64,000 bases of DNA, taken from positions 58,466,301 to 58,530,300 of the forward strand of contig JAMXIF010000002.1 in the NCBI GenBank assembly GCA_028583685.1. The letters are read 5' to 3'. The notes beneath the pieces were generated by a model. That model saw only the letters and a program-made list of their open reading frames with translations, was not told the DNA's origin and searched no databases. The number at the start of each line of letters is the position of its first letter. Position 1 is the first letter of the stretch. The position numbers and the translations under genes are program-made. Shown one piece after another: positions 33,317 through 44,640 of the stretch. This DNA comes from Petaurus breviceps papuanus (taxonomy: Eukaryota > Chordata > Mammalia > Diprotodontia > Petauridae).

Positions 33317-34100
33317 CGCTATTGCTTTCCAGGCACTTGGCTACATTCTAATAATATAAACACAAAACCCAATGGTATTTGCCCTTAAGGAATTCACAGT
33401 GCAAGAAAGATATAACTGCAAATATAAATGGGTATAATGCAAGATAATTTGAGAAAAGAGAGAACACAAAAAAATGAGGGGGAAAGGGGTCAGGGGTCAT
33501 TCTCTTCACTGAGAATGTGGTTCCAGAAGTGAATCTTAAAGAAAAATAAGAATTGTAAAAGGCATAAGTGAGGAAGGAGTGAATTCCAGGCATGGGAGAT
33601 AGTTTGTGTGAATATGCTGAATCAGGAGATGGCATGTTGAATTCAGGGAATCCCTGGTAGTCCAGTTTGGCTAGAATAGAGTATATAAAGGGGACAGAGA
33701 GGATTGATGTGAGACAAATCAGAAAAGGTAGATTAGAGCCAGAATGTGGAAGACTTTAAGTGATAAAATGATGTCTGTATTTTATCCTAAAAGACAAAGG
33801 GAATCACTCTACATTCTTAACATAATTATGACATGGTCACAACCGACTTTGAAAGGTGGTTCTGGCATCAGGGAGGAGGATGGGTTGGAGAGAGAAGAGA
33901 CTGGAAACAGGGAAATCAGTAAGGATAATATAATACATATCAAAGCTGGAAATGATTGAGAAGTAAACTAGGATTATCAGTGTGGGTGGAGAGAAGGGAA
34001 GGTTCTTGTACTAGCAGTGGAAAGCCTAGGTAACTAATTGCATTTGGACAATGAGGTAAAGGAAAATATCCAATATGACTTCCTTTATAACTCCAGGGTT
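33317..34100 (-). mobile_element. L2 LINE relic
   Basis: Antisense L2 from the 3' UTR ('cccttaaggaattcacagtg', 'attccaggcatgggag') into the RT ORF, bounded on the right by an RTE-tailed retroposon. A further L2 3' part follows that insertion (34600-34925) but corresponds to an overlapping L2 region, so it is a separate copy. Confidence 0.6.
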
Positions 34101-34102
34101 AC

Positions 34103-34590
34103 AAATGTTGATTGTTGTTCATCCTTGGTTTTTGAAGACCAATAACATCACACATGAGTGATGTCTTGACTTGTATGTGAATTGGATTTAAGTGAGGTGG
34201 ATTTGCACAAATCATCCATCTCAATTTCCTCCAGAGTCATTGAAGTTCAGTGTCAAAACAAAAGTCAGGATGACTGGTAGTGGCCCAGGATGCAGTGAAT
34301 GACCTTGGCATCTTTGATGTATCACCAAGATCTAAGGGTTCCACAGAGCTCCCTTCAACTGCCTTCATGGCCATTGGAACAAATTGTTCTCATCTGCCTA
34401 TTCCACCAGAAGAAGTCTTCAACATCATTGGGGTAGCCATCCCCTTAACTCACCAATGGGATTAAAACCCATTGACTACTCTCAACCTGGTTTAGCGCAT
34501 CTGCCAAAATGATTTTGCCAGGGTGTAGCTGTTGTGTATGCTACAGCTTCTTGAAGTCTCAGGTGAGAATTGAGTGACAACTCTCAAGAA
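34103..34590 (-). mobile_element. RTE-tailed retroposon, second copy
   Basis: On the minus strand this matches the 567-bp element: 'gaagctgtagcatacacaac', 'cagatgagaacaatttgttc' and 'tttgttttgacactgaactt', ending 'aaaccaaggatgaacaacaa'. It lacks the first 100 or so bases of the 30.2-kb copy. Confidence 0.75.
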
Positions 34591-34599
34591 GCTAGGGGG

Positions 34600-34925
34600 T
34601 TGGGATGGATGAACAAGGATAAGACATAAACAGATAAATAAGATACAAGGCTATCTGAGGAGGGAGAAAATGCTAATAAAATGGCGGCATGAAGAAAGGT
34701 TTTGTATCAGAGGTATCACCTAAACTAAGGTTTGAAGGAAGTTACGGATTCTAAAAGGTATACATGAGAAAGAAGTACCCTCCAGCTTTGGGAAACAGCC
34801 TGAACAAACACATGGAACCGGAAAGTGAAATGATAAATCTGGGTAACTGCTTTGCCAGCTTAACGAGAAAAATAAGGTACATGAAGAGGAATCATGTGAA
34901 ATTAAGTTTGAAGTACTGATAGGAC
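34600..34925 (-). mobile_element. L2 LINE fragment
   Basis: Antisense L2 phrases: 'aaactaaggtttgaaggaag', 'accctccagctttgggaaac' and 'agcctgaacaaacacatgga'. Confidence 0.5.
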
Positions 34926-36480
34926 AAAGTTTTGTAGCCTTTTTTTAATCTTAAGGCATATTTTATCTGTAAGAGGATGACATTATATACAAACAAATTT
35001 CTGGTATGCATTAAAGTAGGAACCATAGGACCTCTATTTATCATGACTCACTTTGTTGATGGTAAGATACTATTTGTACTTGAAAACGATGACTCCATTT
35101 TTTAATACAATTCTACAATCAGGCATGGCTTTTTCCCATTGAGTCTGAATCAGTGAGATCTTCACTAACAAAAATATTTCCTTTTACTAACAACTGTGTC
35201 TACCAGCACTACTGGAAAACAATGTTGCTCATTCTCAAATATAATACTCATTCTCATACTACTCAAAGTAATACATCAAATAATCAAAATTTAGCTTGTC
35301 TGTACAAAGGCAAAATGTAGCCAGATCAGTTGTTCTAGTGTTCCCCAAATCTGAACTTGTACACAAGCGTTGAATGGAAACGATCCTTTCACAGAGTTAT
35401 TATTCAATCCCTATTCAATATCTGACATGAAACTTCTTTCAAATGAGAGGAGGACCATAATTTATAATATATCTTATTAGTTTCTGTTTCTCTTTAAGCT
35501 TTCCTGGTTAATCGCTGTCACTGATCATTTAAAGTATTGAGATGTTGAGTCAGGTGTTGAGTCATTGGATTGAGTTATCAATTAATGCAAAAAAAATTAG
35601 GTTCATAATCAGAAATAGCCATATGCTAGCAAATAATAATGACTGAAAAGGCAAGAATCAAAAGTTCATTCATTACTTTTATGACAAAGTATTTACAGGT
35701 TAATGACCTTAAGGGGAAGAAGACTACATTGTAGGAAATATAGTCAGTTGTCCAGAAAAGAAAGTGAGAGGACCAAATTTATAGGTCTTTAGGAAAAAAA
35801 TCAACAGCAATGTGCTTTACACCTTTAAACAGTGACCTTATTAAAAGGTATTTGCTTAATAGGCTGTCTTCTTTCATTTTAAAGATATCCTTGTTTTTAA
35901 AAAATGGAGGAAGAGGCAAGAATGAAAGTAGTTTATTATCTGTATCTCAGTAAAGACATCAAAATTGGGTTTATCCTTTATAAATTAACAGAACATGACC
36001 CTCTTTATCTTTCCCAGTCTCTTTGTCCCTTGATAAACTGTCCAAGATATTCTGGAAAAGGGATTTATTACTAAAAGTATGTCAAATAATTTAAGCTCAG
36101 GTTTATTTTTTTCCTCTGACAATGAAAAAACACTTCCAAAATGTGATATGTATATATTAGAGAGATAGGAATAATTCAAAACATGTTAAATGTCCAAACA
36201 TTAAGCCAAATGTTCATGGAAGTGATATGCTACATTAAATTAGTTGTGCCAATAAGGGGGAAATTGCCAGGACAAAATATTGTTTTTATATCCAATTATA
36301 AAAAAACAGTATTTCAGATAATCTTAAACAAGAGCCAGTGAATATTAAACATCAACCATTGATTTTCAGGTACCAACCTACAGGTGAACGTTATTAACCT
36401 CTGCACCAAAATAAAATTAATCTACTAAATTTTCAATCACACTTCAGTAAAATGTATGCTGCATAAACCTTCCTTATATA
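34926..36480. other. No recognised feature
   Basis: About 1.55 kb of AT-rich, apparently single-copy DNA without a named repeat or supported exon. Confidence 0.45.
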
Positions 36481-36489
36481 TGCGACCTT

Positions 36490-37010
36490 CTACTTAGTAA
36501 ACTACATTGGCCTTCTATCACCTCTTGGATCAAATGCAAAATCCTGTTTGTTATCAAAACTCTCCGTAATGTTCCCTGCCTCCTACATTTCTGGTCACAC
36601 ACACACACACACATACACACATTCTATAATCCACGGACAGTACATTCGTCATTTTTCTTTGCACAGGTGCTCTATTACCCAACTCTGGATATTTTCACTG
36701 GCTATCCCCCACGTCCACATTGCTCTCTTTCCTCATCTTGGTTTCCTGGCTTCAAGTCCAAGCTAAAATCCAACCTTCCACAAGAAACCATTTCCAGTCC
36801 CCTTAACGCTAATGACTTTCCTCCTTCGTGTATCTTGTTTGGACAACGTCATTTACATGTTGTCTCCCCTACTAGACTGTGAGGTCCTTGAGATCAGGAA
36901 CCATTTGCATAGGAATGGGGTGGGGGTGTTGTTTTTTTCATTGTATCCTCAGTGTGCTTTGCGTGGTGTTTGGTTCATAATAGGATAACAAATGTAAGTA
37001 CATTGAATCA
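36490..37010 (+). mobile_element. L2 LINE 3' end
   Basis: Sense L2 in order: 'ggccttctatcacctcttgg', 'ttgcacaggtgctctattac', 'caccttccacaagaaacc'-like sequence, 'catgttgtctcccctactag' and 'tgaggtccttgagatcagga'. A (CA)n run (36598-36622) sits within it. Confidence 0.7.
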
Positions 37011-37019
37011 CTGTCTAAC

Positions 37020-37100
37020 AAAGTATATAAAGTAGTATATATACACATGTACGTATACATATATACACATGTGTACGTGTGTGTACATGTGTTTTTTTTA
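37020..37100. repeat. TA/CA/GT low-complexity tract
   Basis: Alternating purine-pyrimidine sequence with repeated 'atacacatgt' and 'gtgtgtacatgtg' units. Confidence 0.8.
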
Positions 37101-37147
37101 AATAATCTCATCAATGGCAAAGAAGCAAAGTTTCTCTAAAACCAACA

Positions 37148-37225
37148 AATGAGATAAGATATATAAAGTGCTTCACAAACTTGAAAGCACTGTCTATATA
37201 AATGTCAACTATTATATATTATTGG
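37148..37225 (+). repeat. CORE-SINE 3'-end fragment
   Basis: The phrases 'aatgagataagatatataaa' and 'aaagcactgtctatataaat' match the LINE2-type SINE 3' end seen at 7.7 kb. Confidence 0.55.
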
Positions 37226-38350
37226 TGCTATTATTGCTTTTGTTTAATCTCCAGCTCAACCCCTTCCAAAGTACATAAGAGGAGAAGTCCTTTGTCCCTG
37301 TTGCATAAGGACAGAGCCAAGCAAGATAGATTACTATGAATGTATTTGTTAAAGGTCTCAGAAACTTTAAGTTTTCTTGGAAAATTAGCTCTTGTGGCAC
37401 TTCTTGAGAGTCTGGTCCCTATAAAAGCCAATGCCCAAATGAAGTCCCTTGTGTGTATGTGTGTGAGTTTAGTATACAGGAACATTTCTTTACATTTGTA
37501 GCAACAAAAGATTGTCCAAAATACACTTGAATTCTCTAAAGTATAGAATTTGTTAGTGTTTTACTAAAATATAACACTAGTAGTTGAACTTATTTAAAGT
37601 TATAGGTTTTCACCTTGTTAGAGAAGTTTAGAAGAAGCACTGATCATCACTACTTTCTATATTCAAGATTCCTTTGGACCTTTCTGGAAGTTTTATAAAA
37701 GAAACTGATATGGAAGTCTTGAAGAAGCAGATGAAAATCTGGTCTGATATACATAGGCATTCACATTCTCCTCAGTTCTCTACACGGAATACTGATCAGT
37801 CAGAAATACACTGAGAAAACCCCAGAGCAAATCACTGGTTAATGGAGAGCTCCTGGTCTTTGGAATGAGACAATCATTTTTCAAAATGACACATGGAAGA
37901 ATCCATCTGTCACACAAATAAATAATTTCTCAAAATTCTAGCTATTTTTTCTACCATTATCAATATATAGTCTACTCCTTTCTCCAGTTTTTTCCCTAGT
38001 CTTATGTTAAGTTGAGTTTGTGAGGTAATTTTTCCCCATTGTGCAATCTAATTAAAGTTTTTTAAAAGAGGTGGGAGATGGTTATCTGATCTTTTTTTTT
38101 TTCATCTCTCTCCCTATCAGTTCTGCTTGCTTCACTCAGGGACAGAAGTTTGGATACCAGAGACTGAAAGAAAGTCAATAAGTGACAGCTAGAAATACTC
38201 TATGTCATTGATCATTACATTAGGTTTTAGAAGCAGGACAATGCAGTGGGAATACCTAAAGAAATTCAACACTGCATTCACTTCATATGGTTTAGAATAT
38301 GGGAAACAAAAAAAAAAAGAAAGAAAAAAGGGAACATGGTCATTACCCAT
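37226..38350. other. No recognised feature
   Basis: About 1.1 kb without a named repeat or supported exon. Confidence 0.4.
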
Positions 38351-38354
38351 CCTC

Positions 38355-38425
38355 AATCTGGAAGGGAATTAGAGTCATTTAATCTAACTTCCTGTGTTTA
38401 TGCAGAACTATCTACAAAGAAAAGA
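38355..38425 (-). mobile_element. Possible CR1-like 3' scrap
   Basis: The phrase 'ctggaagggaattagagtc' then 'atttaatctaacttcctgt' resembles the antisense CR1/L3 3' end. Very short. Confidence 0.25.
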
Positions 38426-39235
38426 CAATGACTTCCTAAAATTCTCTACAAATTAGAAAAAAAGAGCACAGAGCATGATTCTCTCACCTTTGGGATAGAA
38501 GAGATCTCACATAATCCTAGCAGTGAAATCCCTCTACAGATTTGTGGATAGGATGTTGTTACCCTCAATGTTCCATTTAAGCAACAGAATGAAATAGCAG
38601 CCCACACACAATGCTGTAAGCTGACTTTAAAGTGTAGCTGAGGTGAAAAATCAGAAAAAATTTGAAGAAATGCTAGGAATGCTTCTCCACAGAACTTGGT
38701 AGCACAATGTTGAGGTGCTTTGTAAACTAAGAGAGAATAATTAGGCTCATTGTTTCTTCTTTTAGAAAAGCAAAACTTGAAGGAATATTCTTTTCTTCCT
38801 CCACCACTCCCCACCCATGTAAAGATAGGCAATGATGGTCAGTCAAATCACTACATTCCATTTTAAGTGTGTCAACATGCTAAGTCAAATACATTTATCA
38901 GGTGAGAACGCATCACAGTTGTTTACCAGGTGTAAAGGCCTTGAATCAAAGATACTTCAATTAAGTGTGACAGGACGTCTACTCTAGTTGTGTAAGGAAG
39001 TTGGTCATGCCTTGATAAGTTTGTCTAAAGGAAAGAGGGAATTGAGAACTGGGCAGAGATTTCAAGTGTCCTACAATGCAGAGGAAGGAGGGGGGCTATC
39101 AAGAGCTAAAAAAGAGTTCATACCTAGAGACCATGGCCTTTATCCCATCTCCTTCAAATGTTTTCCTCCTTGTTCCCACCCCAACTCCTTAAAAATGAAA
39201 AGGTGGTAAACTGGTGTGAGTTTGCCTGATAATAG
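38426..39235. other. No recognised feature
   Basis: Anonymous sequence. The 128-residue minus-strand frame at 38446-38832 shows no domain or homology that I recognise. Confidence 0.35.
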
Positions 39236-39244
39236 TGATCTTCT

Positions 39245-40521
39245 AAGGGAAACTGTCTTTCTCCTTTTTGTTGCAGCTCTTACCCCACCTTGATTCCAGT
39301 TTTTTTATTCTTTCTTCTTTTCCTTTAAAAGCCCATTATTTTTAGTCTATTTTAGTTATGATTATTTCACTACCTGATTTGCCCTTCCTCTTAGACTTTT
39401 CTCTGTCCCTCCTTTCCCCCATCTTCATATTTTTTTTATTTAGTTTAATGTATTTCTATACTGGAATCTGTGTGTATGTGCATGTGTGAATGTATGTGTG
39501 AGTGTGTAGAGGGTACCATATTTCTTTTCAATTTCCTTTATCAGACTGATACTGAGGCTCATAAGATACTATTCTCCCCACTCTTCCTCCACAACTATAA
39601 CTTTAGATAGACAGAGAGACAGATATAGACAAACAGAAGGACAGATAGATACGCTCTTCATCTCAAGTACCTCTATTATGTAAAGGTAATTTCCCTTCTC
39701 TTTTTCCTTTTTGTCTTCTACTAGGACCATTGAAACAAAACCACTTATTCTCTGTCATGTTTACACTTTCCTATGACCTTAAAAATTATTAGTGTCATTC
39801 TTCTATTAACATGTGGACAATTCATTCCCACATATTCTCAATCAATTAAATAAATATGTGAACCTTTCTATATTTCTCTTGGTACCTGTTTACACTTCAA
39901 ACTATTTATTACATCCTGGTCTTTTCATCAGGAATCCTTTGAAAAATCTCTAATCTATTAAAGTTTCATTTTTCTGCTATAGAATTATATCTAGTTTAGT
40001 CATTTAGGATATTTTTGGTGGCAAGTTTTTTTCACTTGGCTTTTAAAATATCATATTCCAATCAATCTTAGTAATGACAGCTACTAAATCTTCTGCGATC
40101 TTTATTGATGCACATTGGAGCTAAAAGTCCTTCTTTTTAACCATTTCTAATATTATTTCTTTGACCTGGAAGCCCTGAATTCTCACTTTAACTTTCCTGG
40201 AAGTTTTCATTTGAGAGTTTCTTCGTTTAAGTATTTTAAAAAACTTTAGTCTTTAGGTAAAATAACTTTCCAGGGTTTCTGTTTAAAATTTAAACAGCCA
40301 CTTTAGGTAGTGAAAGAACATTTAACTCCTCGTTCTTAATTGGATAAATATTACATGCATTTAATAATAATAGTCCACATTTAGAAAAACACATTGTGGT
40401 TTATAAAACATACCTCTTGATGTCTATAACGACTTTGCTCGCAAAATATTAACACTTAATTTATGAAAGTTAATTAACTAAAATCCCTTATATCTTCCCT
40501 TTCAAAACATAGTAAACTGAA
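39245..40521 (-). mobile_element. Older L1/half-L1 element, 3' part
   Basis: The segment around 39990-40200 (minus) lines up with the ORF1 C-terminal domain of the younger element at 41.7-41.9 kb; both share 'ggaatatgatatt' and neighbouring blocks. Leftwards it passes into a purine-rich (minus) 3' region. The N-terminal part of the same ORF1 continues at 43433-43900, on the other side of the younger insertion. A MIR-like scrap may lie at 40345-40440. Confidence 0.6.
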
Positions 40522-41629
40522 AATCTCTTTCCAAATCATATATGTTTTTTATTTTTTAGCTTACATCATTCATTTCCACAAGATTTTGAGTTATAAGTTT
40601 TCTCCCCATTTTTCCCCTACCCACCACCCCAAAACATCAATCCCACTGAATATCCCCTCCCCCAATTTGTTCTCTCCCATATCTTCCTCCATAGCCCCCC
40701 TCTGACTTTCCAATAGGGCATGGTGGATCTTTACGCCCCAGTGCCTGTATATCTTATTTCCCAGTTACATGTAAAATAAAAACAATAATAATAACAATAT
40801 ATTTTTAAACATTTGATTTTAAAACTTTGAATTCCAGATTCTTTCCCTAACTCCGTTGTCACCCACCCTTACTGGGAAGATAAGCAATTCAATATAGGTT
40901 GTACATGTATAGCTATGCAAAACACTTCCATAGTGGATATATTGTGAAAGACTGACTTTATTTCCCTCCATCCTATCCCACCCCGACCAGTTCTATTCTC
41001 TACTTTGATCCTGTCCCTTTTAAAAATTGGGTGCTTCCAACTTCCCTCCCCACTCCCAGCCTGCCCTCCCTTCCATCATCACCTCTCTCATCCCTTTCCT
41101 CCCTACTTTCCTGTAGGGTGAAATACCCTATTTAGTGAGTATATCATTCCCTCCCTAAGCCAAATTCAGTGAGAATAAGGTTGACTCATTCCGTTTTACC
41201 TTCCTGTTCTTCCCCTCCATTGTAACATTTTTCCCTTGCCTCTTCTATATGAGATAATTTTTCCTATTCTATCTCTCCCCATCTTCTCTCATTATATTCC
41301 TCTCTCATCTCTTAATTTCACCTTTAAGTAACATCCCTTCCTATTAAATTGTTCCTGTGCCCTCTGTCTATGTATACCTGTATACATATATATACACACT
41401 CACATATGTATTCATATGCCTATATACCCTCCTATATAGACATATAAATGTATGTATACATATATATGTATATATACATTTCCATTCCCTTCAACTATTC
41501 TCATACTGAGAAAAGTTTCTTAAGTTACAATTATTGTTTTTCCATGTAGGAATGCAAGTAGTTCAACGTTGATAAGTTCCTTATGATCTCTTTTCCCTGT
41601 TTACCTTCTCTTGCTTATTGTATCTGAAT

Positions 41630-42740
41630 GTCAAATTTTCTATTCAACTCTGTTTTTTTTTCCCTCAAGAATGCTTGGAAGTCCTCTATTCCAGTGAATG
41701 ACCATATTTTCCCCTGAAACATAATACTCAGTTTTGCTGGGTGGGTGATTCTTGATTTTAACCCCAGCTCCTTTGAACTCTGGAATATCATATTCCAAGC
41801 CCTGTGATCCCTCAGTGTAAAAACTGCCAGATCCTTTGTTATCCTGATTGTGTTCCCACAGTATTCAAATTGTTTCTTCCTGGCTGCTATTGTAATATTT
41901 TCTCCTTGATCTGGGGACTCCGGAAACTGGCTATTCTTAGTATTCCTAGGAGTTTTCTTTTTGGGATTTTTTTCAGGAGATGATCAGTGGATTCTTTTAA
42001 CCTCTATTTTGCCCTCTGGTTCTAAAACATCAGGGAAATTTTCCTTGAGAATTTCTTGAAGGATGATTTCTAGGTTCTTTTTTTGATCATAGCTTTCAGG
42101 TAGTCCAATAATTTTTAAATTTTCTCTCCTGGATCTATTTTACAGGTCAGTGGTTTTTCCAATAAGATATTTCACATTGCCTTCTATTTTTTTTATTTCT
42201 TTGGATCTCTTTAATAGTATCTTGATTTCTCATAAAGTCACTAGCTTCCATTTGCTCCATTCTAATTCTGAAAGAATGATTCTCTTAAGTGAGCTTTTGA
42301 GATTCTTTTTTTCCATCTGGCAAAATCAGCTTTTTAAGGCATTCTTCTCCTCATTGGCTTTTTGAGCCTCTTTGTCATTTGAGTTAGTCTATTTTTTAAG
42401 GTATTATTTTCTTCAGTCAGGTTGTTGACTCTCATTTCATACTTTTCTTGCATTGTTCTTATTTCTCTTCCCAGTTTGTCCTCCCCCATTCTTATTTGGT
42501 TTTCAAAATCCTTAAGCTTCTCTATGGCCTATAAGCGGGTTATTCTTTTGATGGAAGCTTTTGGTACAGGAGTTCTGCCTTTGCTGTCTTCCTACTGTTC
42601 CATGCTTTCATCCTTTTTGTCCCCCCAAAAAAGGAATCCAAAGTCAGACTGCTGTGCTTGCCTTTCTTCCTTTGCTTGCTCATGTTGCCACTCAATTACT
42701 TAACTTTTGAGTTTTTTGCCACAGTAGAACTCAGCTACCA
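41630..42740 (-). pseudogene. ORF1 remnant of the half-L1
   Basis: The reading order on the minus strand is an N-terminal AEFYCGKK-like start, a coiled coil (ENQIRMGEDKLGREIRTMQE), then the RRM lead-in NRSRRENLKIIGLPE (about 42138-42094) with an in-frame stop directly before it, then ENFPDVLEPEGKIEVKRIH. The C-terminal domain around 41900-41640 includes IRITKDLAVFTL-like and HRAWNMIFQ-like sequence. It is the L1 ORF1p chaperone family: coiled coil, RRM, CTD. Several stops show it is dead. Confidence 0.75.
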
Positions 42741-43395
42741 GAGAGGGAAGCTTTGTCCCAATCACTGGGGTTTTCTCAGCTACTGGAGCTATTAGTTGGC
42801 TGCCCTCTCTGAAGCCTCCACATGCTCTGGCACACTGGTCATGCATCCCAGGACTTCCACCCCAGAGAGTGATCCAGATCCAAGCTGGTTAAAGGAAGAG
42901 CAATTATCCCTCAGACTGGTTGCTTAGCCCCCCTATAATCTGCAGGCCCAGAGCTCTGAAGAAGCCATGTGGCAGTGGCTGGATGGCCACCATGCCTCAG
43001 CTGCTTCTCACCCTGGGGGCAAAGGCCAGACCGCATTCTCTAACTCCCAGATCCCAAAGTCCACACTGCATTCACCTCTCACATTGTCCTTTGCATCTGT
43101 GGGTTGATAATTCTGGAAACCACCACAGCTGCCAGTGATCTAAAGTCCCTCCAGCTGGCAGCTGGTTGTGGCTGCCCTGAGGCTAAAACCTCGGGCTCCC
43201 GGGAGGGCTAGGCTTGGCTCCTAGAGTGCTGCACTGGCCTCCTTCCTGCCAGCCTGCCAGACTGTCTTCAGCAAGAGGTTAGCTTTTCTGTGTCATTTTG
43301 TGGGTTCTGTAGCTCCAAAGTTTGTTTAGAGTCATTTTTTACATGAATTGGAGGAGGTGGAAGAGGGAACCCTGCAGAAGTCCTATTTCTACTCT

Positions 43396-43404
43396 GCCAT
43401 CTTG
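43396..43404 (-). promoter_or_regulatory. YY1-like site at half-L1 5' end
   Basis: GCCATCTTG (sense CAAGATGGC) occupies the same place relative to the element start as at 23.4 kb. Confidence 0.55.
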
Positions 43405-43432
43405 ACTCTGCCCCCAAGAATTTCTTTTCAAA

Positions 43433-43900
43433 GGAACAGAGGATCCTTTCTCTTTTCATTTTACCCTCTGTTTCTGAGAGTTCTGGGCAGTTTTCTTTTA
43501 TATTTACTGAAATATGATAACCAGATTTTTGTTATGGTTTTGTAATATTTCAATAATCATTAGATTATTCCCCTTGACCTATTTTCTAGGTCAATTATTT
43601 TTGGTATAATATTTATTAATTTTTCCTCTCTTTCTTTTAGTCTTTTGAAATATTTCTTGTCTTATTGAGTTATTATTTCTGTCTGGCCAATTCTAATTTT
43701 TAGAACATTCATTTCTTATGTGAAGATTTCACATTTTTTTCTAAGGTATGAATTTTCCTTGCCATTCTTTTGGTCCTAGTTCCACCTCCCCACCCCACCC
43801 CATGTAGCTCCTTTTTCATTTCTTCCTGGTAGCCCTACAATCTTTATGTCCAGAACATTTTTTTTGTCCAAGATTTAGCTGGACTTATTGGGTTGCTAAC
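43433..43900 (-). mobile_element. Older L1/half-L1 element, ORF1 5' part
   Basis: The minus strand encodes IIDLENRSRGII (about 43611-43576) and, nearer the insertion, ENCPELSETEGKMKRE, the L1 ORF1 RRM motifs. Upstream is a decayed coiled-coil region. It aligns with 42.0-42.4 kb of the younger element and stops exactly at the younger element's right-hand TSD. Confidence 0.65.
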
Positions 43901-44210
43901 CTCCCCCTGGCTTATACCCTGAGTTTCTCTCAAGTCAATGTATCTCTGCTTGGTATTCAGAGTTTTCCTTAGTTTGGTCATCTTATCTGTTTCAGTACCT
44001 AGTTAGAGAGGTCTGCACTTGAGTCAGTCTGCCAATTAAATGCTGAAGGCAAGGCCTATCTAGTCCTGGGTATGTGACCTACACTAGGCCCCACAGAAGT
44101 ATTTGATGAGAGAGAGAGGAGGTAGGAGGAGAGGGAGATATACTGGCAGGCAGAGACAGAGAAAGAGAGGGAGAGAGGGAAATATCACCTCTATAGGAAT
44201 CTTAGAACAG
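43901..44210. other. No recognised feature; GA-rich run
   Basis: Anonymous sequence followed by a GA-rich purine run at about 44105-44180. Confidence 0.4.
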
Positions 44211-44220
44211 AAGACGTAGA

Positions 44221-44273
44221 GGGTGGGGAACCTGCAGCCTTGAGGTGACCTCGAGGCTGCAGGTTCCCCACCC
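44221..44273. repeat. 53-bp near-perfect palindrome
   Basis: The arms gggtggggaacctgcagcct (44221-44240) and its exact complement (44254-44273) enclose gaggt-g-acctc, which is itself complementary. Only one mispair (44241 with 44253) breaks 26 pairs around a single central base. Weaker complementarity extends outward to about 44211 and 44282. The arm resembles the terminal repeat of a Charlie-like hAT transposon, so a collapsed transposon with both ends joined is one reading. This is inference. Confidence 0.9.
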
Positions 44274-44524
44274 TGAAGTCTTAGATGGATGCCAGGACCT
44301 GTGCCAATCTCCTCAAGGCCTGAGGGAAAGTCCAAGAAAGAAATGCTCCTTCCTCAATTTCCCCTCCAGGTGCCTGTCCATTAACAGACACTGTAGCATA
44401 CTCTGATGCTTCCTTTCCCAAATGTTTCCAGTAAGCTGAATGTTTCCTGAACCTCAAAGAGACCAGCAGTTATAAAGAGATAAATACAAAAGTAAATTAG
44501 GTTAGAGAATGAATAACATCAATG

Positions 44525-44640
44525 AAAGAAAGAATGATGTGCAAAGCACTATGCTAAACACTAGGGTTACAAAAAGAAAAATAAGACAGGCCCTACTCTC
44601 AAGGAGTTCACACACTAATGGGGAAGTTTTCAGCTGTGAG
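44525..44640 (-). mobile_element. L2 LINE 3'-end fragment
   Basis: Antisense L2 terminus: 'gcactatgctaaacactag' and 'tcaaggagttcacacactaa'. Confidence 0.65.

Larger units (their letters stand above)
40536..43418 (-). mobile_element. Complete half-L1 (ORF1-only) element, 2.9 kb
   Basis: On the minus strand it has an L1-type 5' UTR starting 'gggggcagagtcaagatggc' at about 43415, a decayed ORF1 (about 42740-41630), a purine-rich spacer and the L1-type 3' end 'acttataactcaaaatcttg ... gctaaaaaataaaa'. No endonuclease or reverse-transcriptase sequence occurs. The ends are defined by 14-bp duplications differing at two C/T positions (aatctctttccaaa at 40522-40535; aatttcttttcaaa at 43419-43432). 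This is the architecture of HAL1 elements, known in mammals, which use L1 machinery in trans. Two transitions between the TSD copies suggest a moderate age. Confidence 0.8.

Noticed and set aside
38446-38832. 128-residue minus-strand frame
   Set aside because: No domain, no splice signals and AT-rich codon use; no homology that I recognise.
42150-43138. Plus-strand frames of 71-93 residues
   Set aside because: They are antisense shadows of the half-L1 ORF1 and 5' UTR.
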